In this document: piece by piece, positions 1 to 7,181 of the stretch
Layout of the letters: every line of letters begins with the position of its first letter
Numbering within the stretch: position 1 is the stretch's first letter
NCBI GenBank assembly: GCA_024691065.1
Contig: JAILOA010000158.1
Span: 1 to 14,372, forward strand
Reading direction: 5' to 3'
Length of the DNA stretch: 14,372 nt
Source of the DNA: Lachnospiraceae bacterium
Lineage (GTDB): Bacteria > Bacillota > Clostridia > Lachnospirales > Lachnospiraceae
The notes under the pieces: model-generated
The model's database searches: none
Told to the model about the DNA's origin: nothing
Seen by the model: the letters and a program-made list of their open reading frames with translations, nothing else
Program-made: the position numbers and the translations under genes

Positions 1-1418
1 TAGGTAAGCTTGCCATCTATGGTTTTTTCGCCCAATGTCTCGGATGAAACCACAACCTTCATACCTTTGTCAAGTTTTCCGACCTCGAATTGATCAACAG
101 AAGATGAGATTTTATATTCACTGTTATCCTGAACCGATATCAATGTATCGCCCTTGTAGGTATCCCCTTCTCTAGCAGTGACCGAAGTGACAATTCCATC
201 GCAAGGAGCGGTAATTACCGCACTTTTCTTTTGGCGTTTAAGTTTTTTTAGCTGTAATTTAAAGCCTATATTGCTGGTTGATGCATCAATTTTTCCGGAT
301 TTAACGGCATCTTCGCTATCATCTATAGCCTTTTCGCCTTCGCGTTTTGCATCATCAACGGCTTCACGATTTTTTTCAATTTCATTCTTACAGTTATTAG
401 CAGATTCTAGATATGTATTCTTCTCGGTTTTTTTGCTTTCTGCCTTCGCCTTATAATCCCCCTCTTTTTTCTGAAGCTCGGATAGCTTATTTTGAGCATC
501 TTCAAGGGCATATTTATTTTCACTTAAAGCATCCTGTGTCTCTTCAATCTGTTTATTAATGGAATTCAATGTATTTTTCGCGGTTGTAAGTTCATCGCTT
601 GCAGTATTCACATTGGCAGTAAGTTGTGACTTAAGTGTCGGATTTTCCTCAAATTTATCCTCGGAGGCGTCTAATTTTTCTTTGGCTTCAGCAAGGGCTG
701 TTTCTTTTGAGCTTACAGTACTTGCTGCAGTTTCCTGCTGGCGCTGAAGAGACGTAAGTGTGCGTTCATAATTTCTGCCTTCTTCATTTAATTTCTTGAT
801 TGATGCCTGAAGTTTTTCTACATCTTTTTTTGCGAATTCATATTTCTTTTCAAATTTTTTCTGATCCTTTTTTGCAGCCTTCTGTTTCTCTGTATTTTCT
901 TTATAATCCTTTTCGGATTTTTGTAATTCATCCTCAGCTCTTTCGATGGAAATATCAGCGTTTTTGCTGGTTGTTTCATAATTTCTGTTATTTGCTTCGG
1001 AGGAAAGAGAATTCTTTTTTGTAGCGGCCTCCATCTCCTTTGTGGTCTTATAAATTTCATCCTCAACCGCTGAATCATCGATTACTGCAAGGACATCGCC
1101 TTTCTTTACGGTGTCTCCAACCTTAGCATTAAGCTTGGTGATAGTGGCATCGGTGACATCGGATTGCAGATTGTATGTATCCTTGCCGCTTACATAACCT
1201 GTTATATCAACGGTTTCTTTAAGATCCATTTTTTTGACAAATGCTTTCTCCGTGGAAGGTATCGCGGATGGTATATAAGTATGTGATCTTTTATATAGAA
1301 TTGCCATTATCACAATTGCGAAAACGGCTACGGCTGCAATTATAGAAATTATTACTATTTTCACTATTTTTTTTACGTTAATTTTCTTCTTTTTTTCCAT
1401 ATTATTTTCTTTTTTCAT
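1..1418 (-). CDS. HlyD/MacA-family membrane-fusion (adaptor) protein, 3' end beyond window
   Basis: Adaptor subunit of an export system; in Gram-positive bacteria such proteins usually work with a MacB-like ABC transporter encoded downstream, which here would lie off the left edge. The 472 codons visible show a Lys-rich cytoplasmic N-terminus, one membrane segment (about residues 19-42), a first lipoyl-like half motif (about 83-115, with KVGDTVKKGDVLAVID), a very long Lys/Glu/Ala-rich coiled coil (about 118-398), the second lipoyl half (399-430, with VITAPCDGIVTSV), then the start of the beta-barrel domain. The VxAPxDGxV signature is diagnostic of the HlyD group. ATG at 1418 is chosen because AGAGG lies six bases upstream; in-frame ATGs at 1436 and 1400 are alternatives. 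No stop occurs before base 1. The coiled coil is long for the family, suggesting reach across a thick wall (inference). Substrate unknown. Confidence 0.88.
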   Translation of the reverse strand, partial: MKKENNMEKKKKINVKKIVKIVIISIIAAVAVFAIVIMAILYKRSHTYIPSAIPSTEKAFVKKMDLKETVDITGYVSGKDTYNLQSDVTDATITKLNAKVGDTVKKGDVLAVIDDSAVEDEIYKTTKEMEAATKKNSLSSEANNRNYETTSKNADISIERAEDELQKSEKDYKENTEKQKAAKKDQKKFEKKYEFAKKDVEKLQASIKKLNEEGRNYERTLTSLQRQQETAASTVSSKETALAEAKEKLDASEDKFEENPTLKSQLTANVNTASDELTTAKNTLNSINKQIEETQDALSENKYALEDAQNKLSELQKKEGDYKAKAESKKTEKNTYLESANNCKNEIEKNREAVDDAKREGEKAIDDSEDAVKSGKIDASTSNIGFKLQLKKLKRQKKSAVITAPCDGIVTSVTAREGDTYKGDTLISVQDNSEYKISSSVDQFEVGKLDKGMKVVVSSETLGEKTIDGKLT

Positions 1419-1456
1419 TTTTAACCTCTTTTCCATGTTTCTAGATTTATGGCTAC

Positions 1457-1603
1457 TTATTCATTAAACTTTTCCAAATCCAAATTCTTATCTAATCTCG
1501 CTTTAAGCAAGGTTGCAGTAATGTTTCCGGTTATGTTTGACACAGCAACGAACATATATATGTTTTCATAAAGTCCTCCGTTTCTATAGAAGTATGTAAC
1601 AGT
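1457..1603 (-). pseudogene. Possible 3' remnant of a dicarboxylate/amino acid:cation symporter gene
   Basis: A minus-strand open stretch of about 48 codons with no start in a sensible place. It is closed upstream by two consecutive TGA stops (1604-1609) and ends in TAA at 1457. The translation includes SNITGNITATLLKARLD followed by a charged tail. This resembles the last conserved helix of sodium:dicarboxylate (DAACS) symporters, where a (T/S)NVTGD..T/V..V motif precedes a hydrophilic C-terminus. The remainder of such a gene (about 350 codons) is absent. It sits in the transcribed leader of the adaptor gene. Identification rests on a short motif recognised from memory, so it is tentative; the stretch might simply be leader sequence. 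Confidence 0.4.
1531..1569 (-). CDS. Possible 12-codon leader peptide upstream of the adaptor gene
   Basis: GGAGG lies five bases before ATG at 1569, giving the peptide MKTYICSLLCQT and a TAA at 1531. The ribosome site is as good as that of any gene in the window, and the ORF lies between the predicted transcription start (about 1630) and the adaptor ATG (1418). It overlaps the symporter-like remnant in another frame, and the GGAGGA there could just be Gly-Gly codons of that remnant. A role as a regulatory leader peptide is only inference. Confidence 0.25.
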   Translation of the reverse strand: MKTYICSLLCQT

Positions 1604-1636
1604 TCATCAGTTAGAATCAAAATCACGATTTGAAAT

Positions 1637-1665
1637 ATAATAGTAGTGTATCACATTTGAGACAA
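1637..1665 (-). promoter_or_regulatory. Promoter of the adaptor-protein gene
   Basis: Read on the minus strand, TTGTCT (1665-1660) and TATTAT (1642-1637) are separated by exactly 17 bases, a good sigma-A-type promoter. A start near 1630 gives a leader of about 210 nt before the ATG at 1418. That leader crosses the symporter-like remnant and a 12-codon ORF. Confidence 0.6.
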
Positions 1666-1918
1666 AAAAAATATATAAAATTCCAAAAGTCAAAAAAAAG
1701 TCAGATGGTTCATAATAAAGGAGTGAAGCGGACTAAATAGTTTTACTTAAAAAATAAACAAAAATAAACACGAATTAGGCAACTTGTCGTTAACATATAT
1801 TTTTTTTGATATAATAATACCTATATTTTTGCGTCGTTTTTTTTCTATATTTAATTATATATTGTTATATGTTTAATTTCGACGTATATATTCATTATAT
1901 GATGAAAGGGGCGATTTT
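1666..1918. other. Divergent intergenic region, AT-rich
   Basis: Between the minus-strand promoter near 1665 and the surface-protein ATG at 1919 there is no convincing gene. It contains the direct repeat AAAATAAACA twice (1751-1770), long A and T runs, and the promoter elements for the rightward gene listed separately. Confidence 0.6.
1784..1815 (+). promoter_or_regulatory. Probable promoter of the surface-protein gene
   Basis: A perfect -10 hexamer TATAAT lies at 1810-1815. The -35 is unclear: TTGTCG (1784-1789) is 20 bases away and TTAACA (1790-1795) is 14, both off the ideal 17. This would leave a ~95-nt leader before the ATG at 1919. Confidence 0.4.
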
Positions 1919-3484
1919 ATGCTAAGAAGAACAAAAAAATCTGCAATTGCTTCGGTGTTATCGGTAAGTCTGTTATTTTCCGGAAATGTAATTTTCCCGG
2001 GCAGTGATATTGAAGTCGAAGCTAAAAGTACGGGAATTACATTTTCCGAGGATGATGACACTTTGGTGGTAAAAAATGATATGAAACAAACGGGCTCTGA
2101 TTTATTGAGTGATTATTATTATGACGATGAACCACCTACAATAACTAATTTTTACGTGGTCGAAAAGACAGCCGAGTATTTTACGGTTTCATGTTATGTA
2201 GAAGATGATTATGATGATATCTCGGAAGTAGAATTTGAAACATATGTTGAAGGTGAAAATCCAATAACTGAAACAGTAACGGTAAATAACGGAATAGCAG
2301 AATATACGGTTTATATAGAAGATTTTGATGATGAAACAGGTCCATATACGATAAATGCGAGTGCGTGGGATTCTGAAGGTAATGGGTATACTGATTTAAT
2401 AGATAACATAAATGTTTATTCTATATATGATTGTCCTTTGGTTGATATAGGTGATTCTTTTATTGCAACAATAGAAAATTATGAAGGCGCATTATCTTCT
2501 TACGCAGATGGCGTGCATGTTGAAACAAAAGATACCAGTGATGAATATCAGCAGTGGTATTTCGAAAAAAAAGATGATGGTAGTTATACAATAATGAATG
2601 TAGGGGATGAAGGATATCTTGGAGTAGAGGATAGTGACCCGGGTGAAGGAGAAGAAGTCATCACACTTGATATAATCAATCAAACAACAAAGTGGGATAT
2701 TTTTCAGAATGAGTTCAATGAGTACTTTTTAAACATTTCGTTTTCCGATACTAAAGTATTAGGTGCATTAGATAATAAAGCTTGTTTGTTAGCCTATGAT
2801 GAAACAAGTGACAGTCAGTTTTTTGAAATAAATGAAATATCAGCCAATAGCAGCAGTACTGAAAAACCGGAAACAACTAAAAAACCAAGTACAACCGAAA
2901 AACCAAGTTCTACTAAAAAACCGAGTGTAACAGAAAAGCCAAGTTCTACTAAAAAGCCAAGCGCAACAGAAAAGCCAAGTTCTACTAAAAAGCCAAGCGC
3001 AACAGAAAAGCCTAGTTCAACTGCAAAGCCAAGTGCAACAGAAAAGCCTAGTTCAACTACAAAGCCTGGTTCAACTGCAACATCGACTGCAAAGCCAAGT
3101 TCAACTGCAAAGCCAAGTTCAACTACAAAACCAAGTTCAACTGCAAAACCAAGTTCTACATCGAGTAGTTCAAGCAGCTCAAGTAGTTCCGGTCCCCGAT
3201 TATATCTCAAAGTAAAAAATATCAGATTAAGTTATATTAGAGGAAAAATGATTATCAGATGGTTCAAGGCAAGAAATGCTAACCGATATTTAGTATATTT
3301 ATACGGAAAAGAAGGAACCAGATATAGATTTATTAGACGTAGAGATGTAAATGGTAAGTATAACGTTTGGAGTTTTAAATGTAGAAGGAGACATATTGAT
3401 TATAGGATAAAAATAATAGGTTTAAACGATAAATATAAGAAAAAAGGTGTGGTAGTGAAAGATCTTCATTTGGTTAGACTATAA
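1919..3484 (+). CDS. Secreted modular surface protein: Ig-like and ricin-type domains, KPSST linker, basic C-terminal domain
   Basis: 521 residues; start supported by GAAAGGGG eight bases before the ATG. Residues 1-36 form a signal peptide (basic N-terminus, hydrophobic 9-27, cleavage probably after VEA at about 35). Residues 70-165 form an acidic beta-rich Ig-like domain. Residues about 177-308 look like a ricin-type beta-trefoil or RICIN-like carbohydrate-binding domain, with QQWYF (211-215), DGSYTIMN and a second weaker copy. Residues about 314-424 are a linker of degenerate KPSSTxKPSATE units ending in ten serines. Residues about 426-521 are strikingly basic (roughly one residue in three is Lys or Arg) and resemble a fibronectin-III-like fold (W..A..A..Y.V). 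No LPXTG or membrane anchor is seen; the basic end may bind anionic wall polymers (inference). No catalytic domain is recognised, so binding is the likely role. Monocistronic, closed by a terminator. Confidence 0.75.
   Translation: MLRRTKKSAIASVLSVSLLFSGNVIFPGSDIEVEAKSTGITFSEDDDTLVVKNDMKQTGSDLLSDYYYDDEPPTITNFYVVEKTAEYFTVSCYVEDDYDDISEVEFETYVEGENPITETVTVNNGIAEYTVYIEDFDDETGPYTINASAWDSEGNGYTDLIDNINVYSIYDCPLVDIGDSFIATIENYEGALSSYADGVHVETKDTSDEYQQWYFEKKDDGSYTIMNVGDEGYLGVEDSDPGEGEEVITLDIINQTTKWDIFQNEFNEYFLNISFSDTKVLGALDNKACLLAYDETSDSQFFEINEISANSSSTEKPETTKKPSTTEKPSSTKKPSVTEKPSSTKKPSATEKPSSTKKPSATEKPSSTAKPSATEKPSSTTKPGSTATSTAKPSSTAKPSSTTKPSSTAKPSSTSSSSSSSSSSGPRLYLKVKNIRLSYIRGKMIIRWFKARNANRYLVYLYGKEGTRYRFIRRRDVNGKYNVWSFKCRRRHIDYRIKIIGLNDKYKKKGVVVKDLHLVRL
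2858..3190 (+). repeat. Degenerate tandem repeat coding for the KPSST linker
   Basis: Units of 15-30 bp such as AAGCCAAGTTCTACTAAA and AAGCCAAGCGCAACAGAA recur head to tail. They encode KPSST and KPSATE blocks and finish in a run of ten serine codons. Such arrays are prone to copy-number change, so linker length may vary between strains (inference). Confidence 0.85.
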
Positions 3485-3544
3485 TATTATTCTAAGTATG
3501 AAATGACTTAGATATATTATGTGAAAATACTTAAAAGATAAAAT

Positions 3545-3586
3545 AGATGCGAGTATGGCAATTAGCGTATTCGCATCTGTTTTTTT
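3545..3586 (+). terminator. Rho-independent terminator of the surface-protein gene
   Basis: AGATGCGA (3545-3552) pairs with TCGCATCT (3571-3578); the stem extends inward by a few wobble pairs and is followed by GTTTTTTT. It lies 60 bases after the TAA. Confidence 0.8.
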
Positions 3587-3611
3587 GAAAAAAATGGTTC
3601 GAAAGTGGACA

Positions 3612-3673
3612 AATCTCTCGAATTGAAAACCTCGAATCTCTCGAATTGAATACTTCGAATCTCACGAATCGTG
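3612..3673 (+). repeat. 23-bp tandem repeat, about 2.7 copies, upstream of the helicase promoter
   Basis: Copies start at 3612, 3635 and 3658 with an exact 23-base period. Each opens with AATCTCTCGAATTGAA or a close variant (the third is AATCTCACGAATCGTG, partial). The array ends two bases before TTGACA. The position suggests upstream binding sites for a regulator (inference); there are no spacers of CRISPR type. Confidence 0.8.
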
Positions 3674-3674
3674 A

Positions 3675-3710
3675 TTGACAATCCCATAGAAATCAGTGTA
3701 TCCTATAGGA
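3675..3710 (+). promoter_or_regulatory. Promoter of the helicase gene with palindromic -10 region
   Basis: A consensus -35 TTGACA (3675-3680) is followed after 18 bases by TATCCT (3699-3704). The -10 overlaps a perfect 10-bp palindrome, TCCTATAGGA (3701-3710), which may be an operator. The predicted start near 3712 leaves about 137 nt before the helicase ATG. Confidence 0.5.
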
Positions 3711-3760
3711 AATACAATTTAAGATGAAAATGCTTGTTTTACAGAGAAGTGACGTGAATT

Positions 3761-3856
3761 ATGAAAAATATAATACGTAAAACCACGGCGGTAGTATTTA
3801 ATAATTTACAAATAGGATTATTATTTTTAAAAAGAAAAGAAAGAATATATGTTTGA
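3761..3856 (+). CDS. Possible 31-codon ORF overlapping the helicase start
   Basis: ATG at 3761 opens MKNIIRKTTAVVF... (31 residues, basic and hydrophobic) and its TGA at 3854-3856 overlaps the first codons of the helicase by 8 bases. This arrangement would allow translational coupling, and the helicase has only a weak purine-rich site (AGAAAAGAAAGA) of its own. The small ORF's own ribosome site is poor, so it may be chance. No family recognised. Confidence 0.3.
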   Translation: MKNIIRKTTAVVFNNLQIGLLFLKRKERIYV

Positions 3857-6710
3857 GAATATTAGATTTAAATATGAATTCAGGGATTATCAAAAGAGAA
3901 TTTTAGATAATATGGAATATATCTTCGAGGATAATAAACTTCATATTTCTGCGGCGCCGGGAGCGGGTAAAACCATCCTGGGGCTTGAGGTTGTGCGGCG
4001 TCTTGGGAAAAAGGCGCTTATTTTAGTGCCTACGATTAATTTGAGAAACCAGTGGAAGGACCGCTTCTTTGGGGAATTTGTGGAGGCCCCGGGTTCTGCG
4101 ATGGATTCAAATCAGATGCAGAGTAATCCAAGCTCCGGAATATTTACAAATCAGATGCCGAGTAACTCAGGTCAGGCAATACCTCCCAACATAAATTTTT
4201 CTACTGATATTTCGAGCCCGGGGGACATTACCTGCTCGACCTATCAGGGGCTTTATGCGGTTTTTAGTCGTGATGAAAAGCAGGCGGAATTTAAAAAATT
4301 AATCAAAATTTACAAGGATATGGGTGTGGAAACCATTTGTCTCGATGAGGCCCATCATTTGAAGCGTGAGTGGTGGAATGCATTGACGGAGTTTTTGAAG
4401 GGTATGAAAATAAAGCTTATTGCACTTACCGCAACGCCGCCTATGGATACTTCCGATATTGAATGGAAGCGGTATATCGAGCTTTGTGGACCAATCGATC
4501 AGGAAATATCCATTCCGGAAATGGTAGCAAAGAAATGCCTGTGTCCGCATCAGGATTACATTTATATATGCAAGCCAACAGATTCGGAGCTTAGGGAGAT
4601 TGAAGAGGAAATAATCAGAAACCGCGAATGCATAATTAATGTACTTAGGGACAGCAGTCTGTACTTTCAAATCAAGGAACAGCCTTTGTTTAAAGCTCCT
4701 TCGGAGAATGCGAGGAAGCTTGTCAAGAACCCTGATTATTTGATGTATTTGCTTAAATATTTAACTTTTATAAGAGCAACCTGGCAGGTGGAATTTGAGG
4801 GCGACCGGGAAAAAGCAGAGCATGCATTTGACGGATGGGACAAGAATATCAGGCAATATTTTGATGAAATGTATATGGCAGAGGTTGATAGACAAACTCA
4901 ATCCCAATCTAAAAATACGCAGTCAGACCCGCAAAATATCCAGGGGTATAACAGCCCTATTTTTGCGCGTTTAAAACCGGACAGATTTTTCCTGCCTCTT
5001 ATGAAGGATATTTTAGAAGATAGTCCGGAGGATTATTCTGAGGATTTGAGACTTAGAATTACTGAAATTTTAACCAAAAATCATTTGATGAAAAATGAGA
5101 AAGTTTCAACTAGTCTCCTGTCTGATTATTTAAAGAAAAAGATGAGAAATACATCTTCAAAGCTTCATTCCATCGAGGAAATTGTAAGGCATGAGACAGC
5201 AAGTATTGGTAGGAATTTAAGGTGTCTGGTTTTAATGGATTATATCCGAAAGGAAGATTTAAAGAAGATTGAAACGGATGAGGCACTTACGGATCCCGGG
5301 GTTCTTACTGCATTTGAACAGCTTAGAAGGCAGGAGCATCTTGGGAACCTGGAAATGTATTTTGAGAGGCAGAGTGCCGGTAATCAGCCTGCCACAAAGA
5401 ATTACAGACAGCGAATAGGAGTTCTTACGGGAAGTCTTGTGATACTTCCCGATGCGGTTATGGATGAACTTGGGAGGAGAATATGTAACGGCGGAAAGCT
5501 AAAAAATATACAAGAGCCAGGCGGTCAGCCGGTGCAAACTCAAAATATACAAGAACCAAGCGGTCAGCCGGAGCAAACTCAAAATATACAAGAGCCAGGC
5601 GGTCAGCCTGCAAATGCCTTGAATTCCGGGGTGGATGACAGGCAAATGACAACTCCCAATAATCTAACTCTGAATGCCAAGAAACTAGGCCTTACGGGCT
5701 ATTCCATTTTTGAAGGAAGTGAGTCCACGAAGGACAGTATAGTAGGTGCGGTTACCGATCTTTTCAGCGAAGGAAAAGTTGAGATTTTAATCGGAACTGC
5801 GGCCCTTCTCGGAGAGGGTTGGGACGCACCGTCGGTCAATACATTGATTCTCGGAAGCAATTCCACTATGTATGTGCGTACAAATCAGATGCGTGGCAGG
5901 GCACTCAGGATTGACAGAAATCAGCCGGAAAAGGTTTCAAATATCTGGCATTTGATGGAGGCATCGGTAAGTTTTTATAAATTCGTGGATGTAAGCTTCG
6001 GTCAAAAAATTATGGAAGAAAGGTTTAATTCGATAGTTGGCCTTAGAATAGACGGGAAGGGAATTGAGAGTGGTCTTGACAGGATGCTCACCCCGGAGCA
6101 TACATTTGACAATGAGGATTTATGGAACGGATGGATGATGTCCAAATCCGTTGACAGAAACAGTGTAAGAAGAGAATGGGAGGAGCTTACTGCCGTCTTT
6201 GGAATGAAGGATATCAGGGAGGTTGTCGATATTCCAAAGCAGATTTACAAGGTGCCGCTTAGAGACAGATTCAAAAAGAATGTTATTACTCCAAAACAGA
6301 CGGATATATTTGCAAAGGCGTTGGTTAATGTGCTTAAAAATAAGGGATACATCAGTGAGAGCGCTGCATTTCATAAGGAGACAACCGAAACGGGAGTTAA
6401 CTATTATCTGGATGCCCCTTCGGAGCGTGAGGGACGTATATTTGCGGATTGTATGAAGCAGATTGTGAGTCCTTTGTATATGCCTAAATATATGGTAACC
6501 ATCGGATTGTTTTTCAAGAAATATGTTGCGGTCCCGGATTTGCTGGCCGGGAACAAGAAATCAGCGGAAGAATTTGGAAAAGCTGTCGGAAAAAAGAGCA
6601 AGCTTATTTATGTAAATACCGACGAGGGATTAAGGATTCTTTTGGAGCAAAAACTAAGACAAAGAACAGCAAGTAAAAAGAGCGTTGAACTGCTTAGGAG
6701 GCTGATATAA
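3849..6710 (+). CDS. DEAD/DEAH-box superfamily 2 helicase (ResIII-type) with low-complexity insertions
   Basis: ATP-dependent nucleic-acid translocase or helicase, 953 residues, predicted cytoplasmic. Visible motifs: Q-like FRDYQKRIL (11-19), Walker A AAPGAGKT (35-42), motif Ia ILVPTINLRNQW, motif Ib TCSTYQGL, DEAH box CLDEAHH (164-170), motif III ALTATPP (192-198), motif V GTAALLGEGWDAPSVN (about 648-663) and motif VI QMRGRALRID (about 680-689). About 300 mainly helical residues separate the two RecA domains, and about 260 follow. Three insertions rich in Gln, Asn, Ser and Pro interrupt the core: residues about 84-122 (between Ia and Ib), 347-366, and 553-587 inside RecA2. All catalytic motifs look intact. 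The combination resembles XPB/UvsW/type III restriction Res subunits, but no nuclease, methylase or defence partner lies beside it. Its precise job (DNA repair, RNA remodelling or phage defence) cannot be told from sequence. Weak ribosome site; monocistronic. Confidence 0.85.
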   Translation: MFENIRFKYEFRDYQKRILDNMEYIFEDNKLHISAAPGAGKTILGLEVVRRLGKKALILVPTINLRNQWKDRFFGEFVEAPGSAMDSNQMQSNPSSGIFTNQMPSNSGQAIPPNINFSTDISSPGDITCSTYQGLYAVFSRDEKQAEFKKLIKIYKDMGVETICLDEAHHLKREWWNALTEFLKGMKIKLIALTATPPMDTSDIEWKRYIELCGPIDQEISIPEMVAKKCLCPHQDYIYICKPTDSELREIEEEIIRNRECIINVLRDSSLYFQIKEQPLFKAPSENARKLVKNPDYLMYLLKYLTFIRATWQVEFEGDREKAEHAFDGWDKNIRQYFDEMYMAEVDRQTQSQSKNTQSDPQNIQGYNSPIFARLKPDRFFLPLMKDILEDSPEDYSEDLRLRITEILTKNHLMKNEKVSTSLLSDYLKKKMRNTSSKLHSIEEIVRHETASIGRNLRCLVLMDYIRKEDLKKIETDEALTDPGVLTAFEQLRRQEHLGNLEMYFERQSAGNQPATKNYRQRIGVLTGSLVILPDAVMDELGRRICNGGKLKNIQEPGGQPVQTQNIQEPSGQPEQTQNIQEPGGQPANALNSGVDDRQMTTPNNLTLNAKKLGLTGYSIFEGSESTKDSIVGAVTDLFSEGKVEILIGTAALLGEGWDAPSVNTLILGSNSTMYVRTNQMRGRALRIDRNQPEKVSNIWHLMEASVSFYKFVDVSFGQKIMEERFNSIVGLRIDGKGIESGLDRMLTPEHTFDNEDLWNGWMMSKSVDRNSVRREWEELTAVFGMKDIREVVDIPKQIYKVPLRDRFKKNVITPKQTDIFAKALVNVLKNKGYISESAAFHKETTETGVNYYLDAPSEREGRIFADCMKQIVSPLYMPKYMVTIGLFFKKYVAVPDLLAGNKKSAEEFGKAVGKKSKLIYVNTDEGLRILLEQKLRQRTASKKSVELLRRLI
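5505..5609 (+). repeat. 39-bp in-frame tandem repeat inside the helicase
   Basis: Copies begin at 5505, 5544 and 5583; the last is partial. Each encodes the 13-residue unit NIQEP(G/S)GQPxQTQ. The copies are nearly identical, so the expansion is recent. It lies within the second RecA domain, between the segment with ILPDAVMDELGRR and the segment with LGLTGYSIFEGS, presumably as a surface loop. Confidence 0.9.
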
Positions 6711-6765
6711 ATTAGTTAAAAATTTATAAAAAAATAATCAACAAATAATTGTTAAAAAGTTATAA

Positions 6766-6909
6766 AATAACACACTTTTATCATATTTTTCAGTTGGCTA
6801 TTTTTATAAGACAGCATTTAAGGGATGCAAGGGTAGAATCAAGATTCTCGGTACCGAAAGTAAGGCAAATAAAGCGCTTATCAGTAAGGTTTATAAGAAG
6901 ATTAAATAA
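6766..6909 (+). pseudogene. Remnant of the C-terminus of a surface protein gene
   Basis: A 47-codon open stretch, bounded upstream by a stop at 6763-6765 and lacking a start or ribosome site, ends in TAA at 6907-6909. The translation ...YKTAFKGCKGRIKILG... followed by a Lys-rich end resembles the last repeat and basic tail of BspA-like leucine-rich-repeat surface proteins, where AF.GC is the repeat hallmark. The family is recalled from motif only. The rest of the gene is missing, so this is a fragment left by deletion or transfer, or a chance reading. Confidence 0.4.
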
Positions 6910-6928
6910 ATAAAGGTTAAATAATAAG

Positions 6929-7000
6929 TCAAGACCCGATTGCGAGTCTTTGGCGCCGGATTCGGGGCTCAATTAGCAGGAAAATTCCTATCCGAATCCA
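6929..7000 (+). ncRNA. Possible branched structured RNA
   Basis: The plus strand can fold into a hairpin (AGAC..GTCT around 6932-6949) followed by a closed multi-branch element. GGATTCGG (6958-6965) pairs perfectly with CCGAATCC (6992-6999), enclosing two small hairpins, GCT-CAATT-AGC and AGGAA-AA-TTCCT. A strong terminator follows 21 bases later. It matches no RNA family I know; a D-arm-like GCTCAATTAGC is present but a tRNA cannot be assembled. It may be the 3' UTR of the helicase transcript or an independent small RNA. I see no convincing promoter directly before it. Confidence 0.3.
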
Positions 7001-7020
7001 ACAGATAATGAAAATAAAAA

Positions 7021-7058
7021 ACCGGACATATCAGATTGTTGATATGTCCGGTTTTTTT
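7021..7058 (+). terminator. Strong, potentially bidirectional rho-independent terminator
   Basis: A perfect 13-bp stem (7021-7033 with 7040-7052), with a six-base loop, ACCGGACATATCA as its left arm, and a T run at 7052-7058. An A run (7016-7020) precedes it, so it can also work leftward. It is the first good terminator after the helicase, 310 bases beyond its stop. Confidence 0.9.
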
Positions 7059-7181
7059 GATGCCTCTTGTAGAGCATAATATAAATTTTTTCGATTTTCG
7101 AAGTAGGAAAATATAGTTGTAAATAATAAAGACGCTCAAAATGTTGATTTTAAAAACAAATATATTCAAAAAATAAAACAG
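7059..7181. other. AT-rich spacer
   Basis: No gene is seen. A small imperfect hairpin (CTCT-TGT-AGAG inside ATGC..CAT) lies around 7060-7077, just after the terminator; otherwise only A/T-rich sequence. Confidence 0.5.

Noticed and set aside
178..1078. Several 60-90-codon ORFs on either strand over the left edge
   Set aside because: They overlap the long minus-strand adaptor-protein frame, which has the coherent HlyD motifs; the others have odd composition and no ribosome sites.
2815..3210. 131-codon minus-strand ORF rich in ELGF repeats
   Set aside because: It is the antisense shadow of the KPSST repeat of the surface-protein gene, with no ribosome site.
6951..7000. tRNA-like sequence (GCTCAATTAGC resembling a D-arm, then CCGAATCC)
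   Set aside because: No acceptor stem, anticodon arm or T-arm can be placed; the pairs fit a simple branched hairpin instead.
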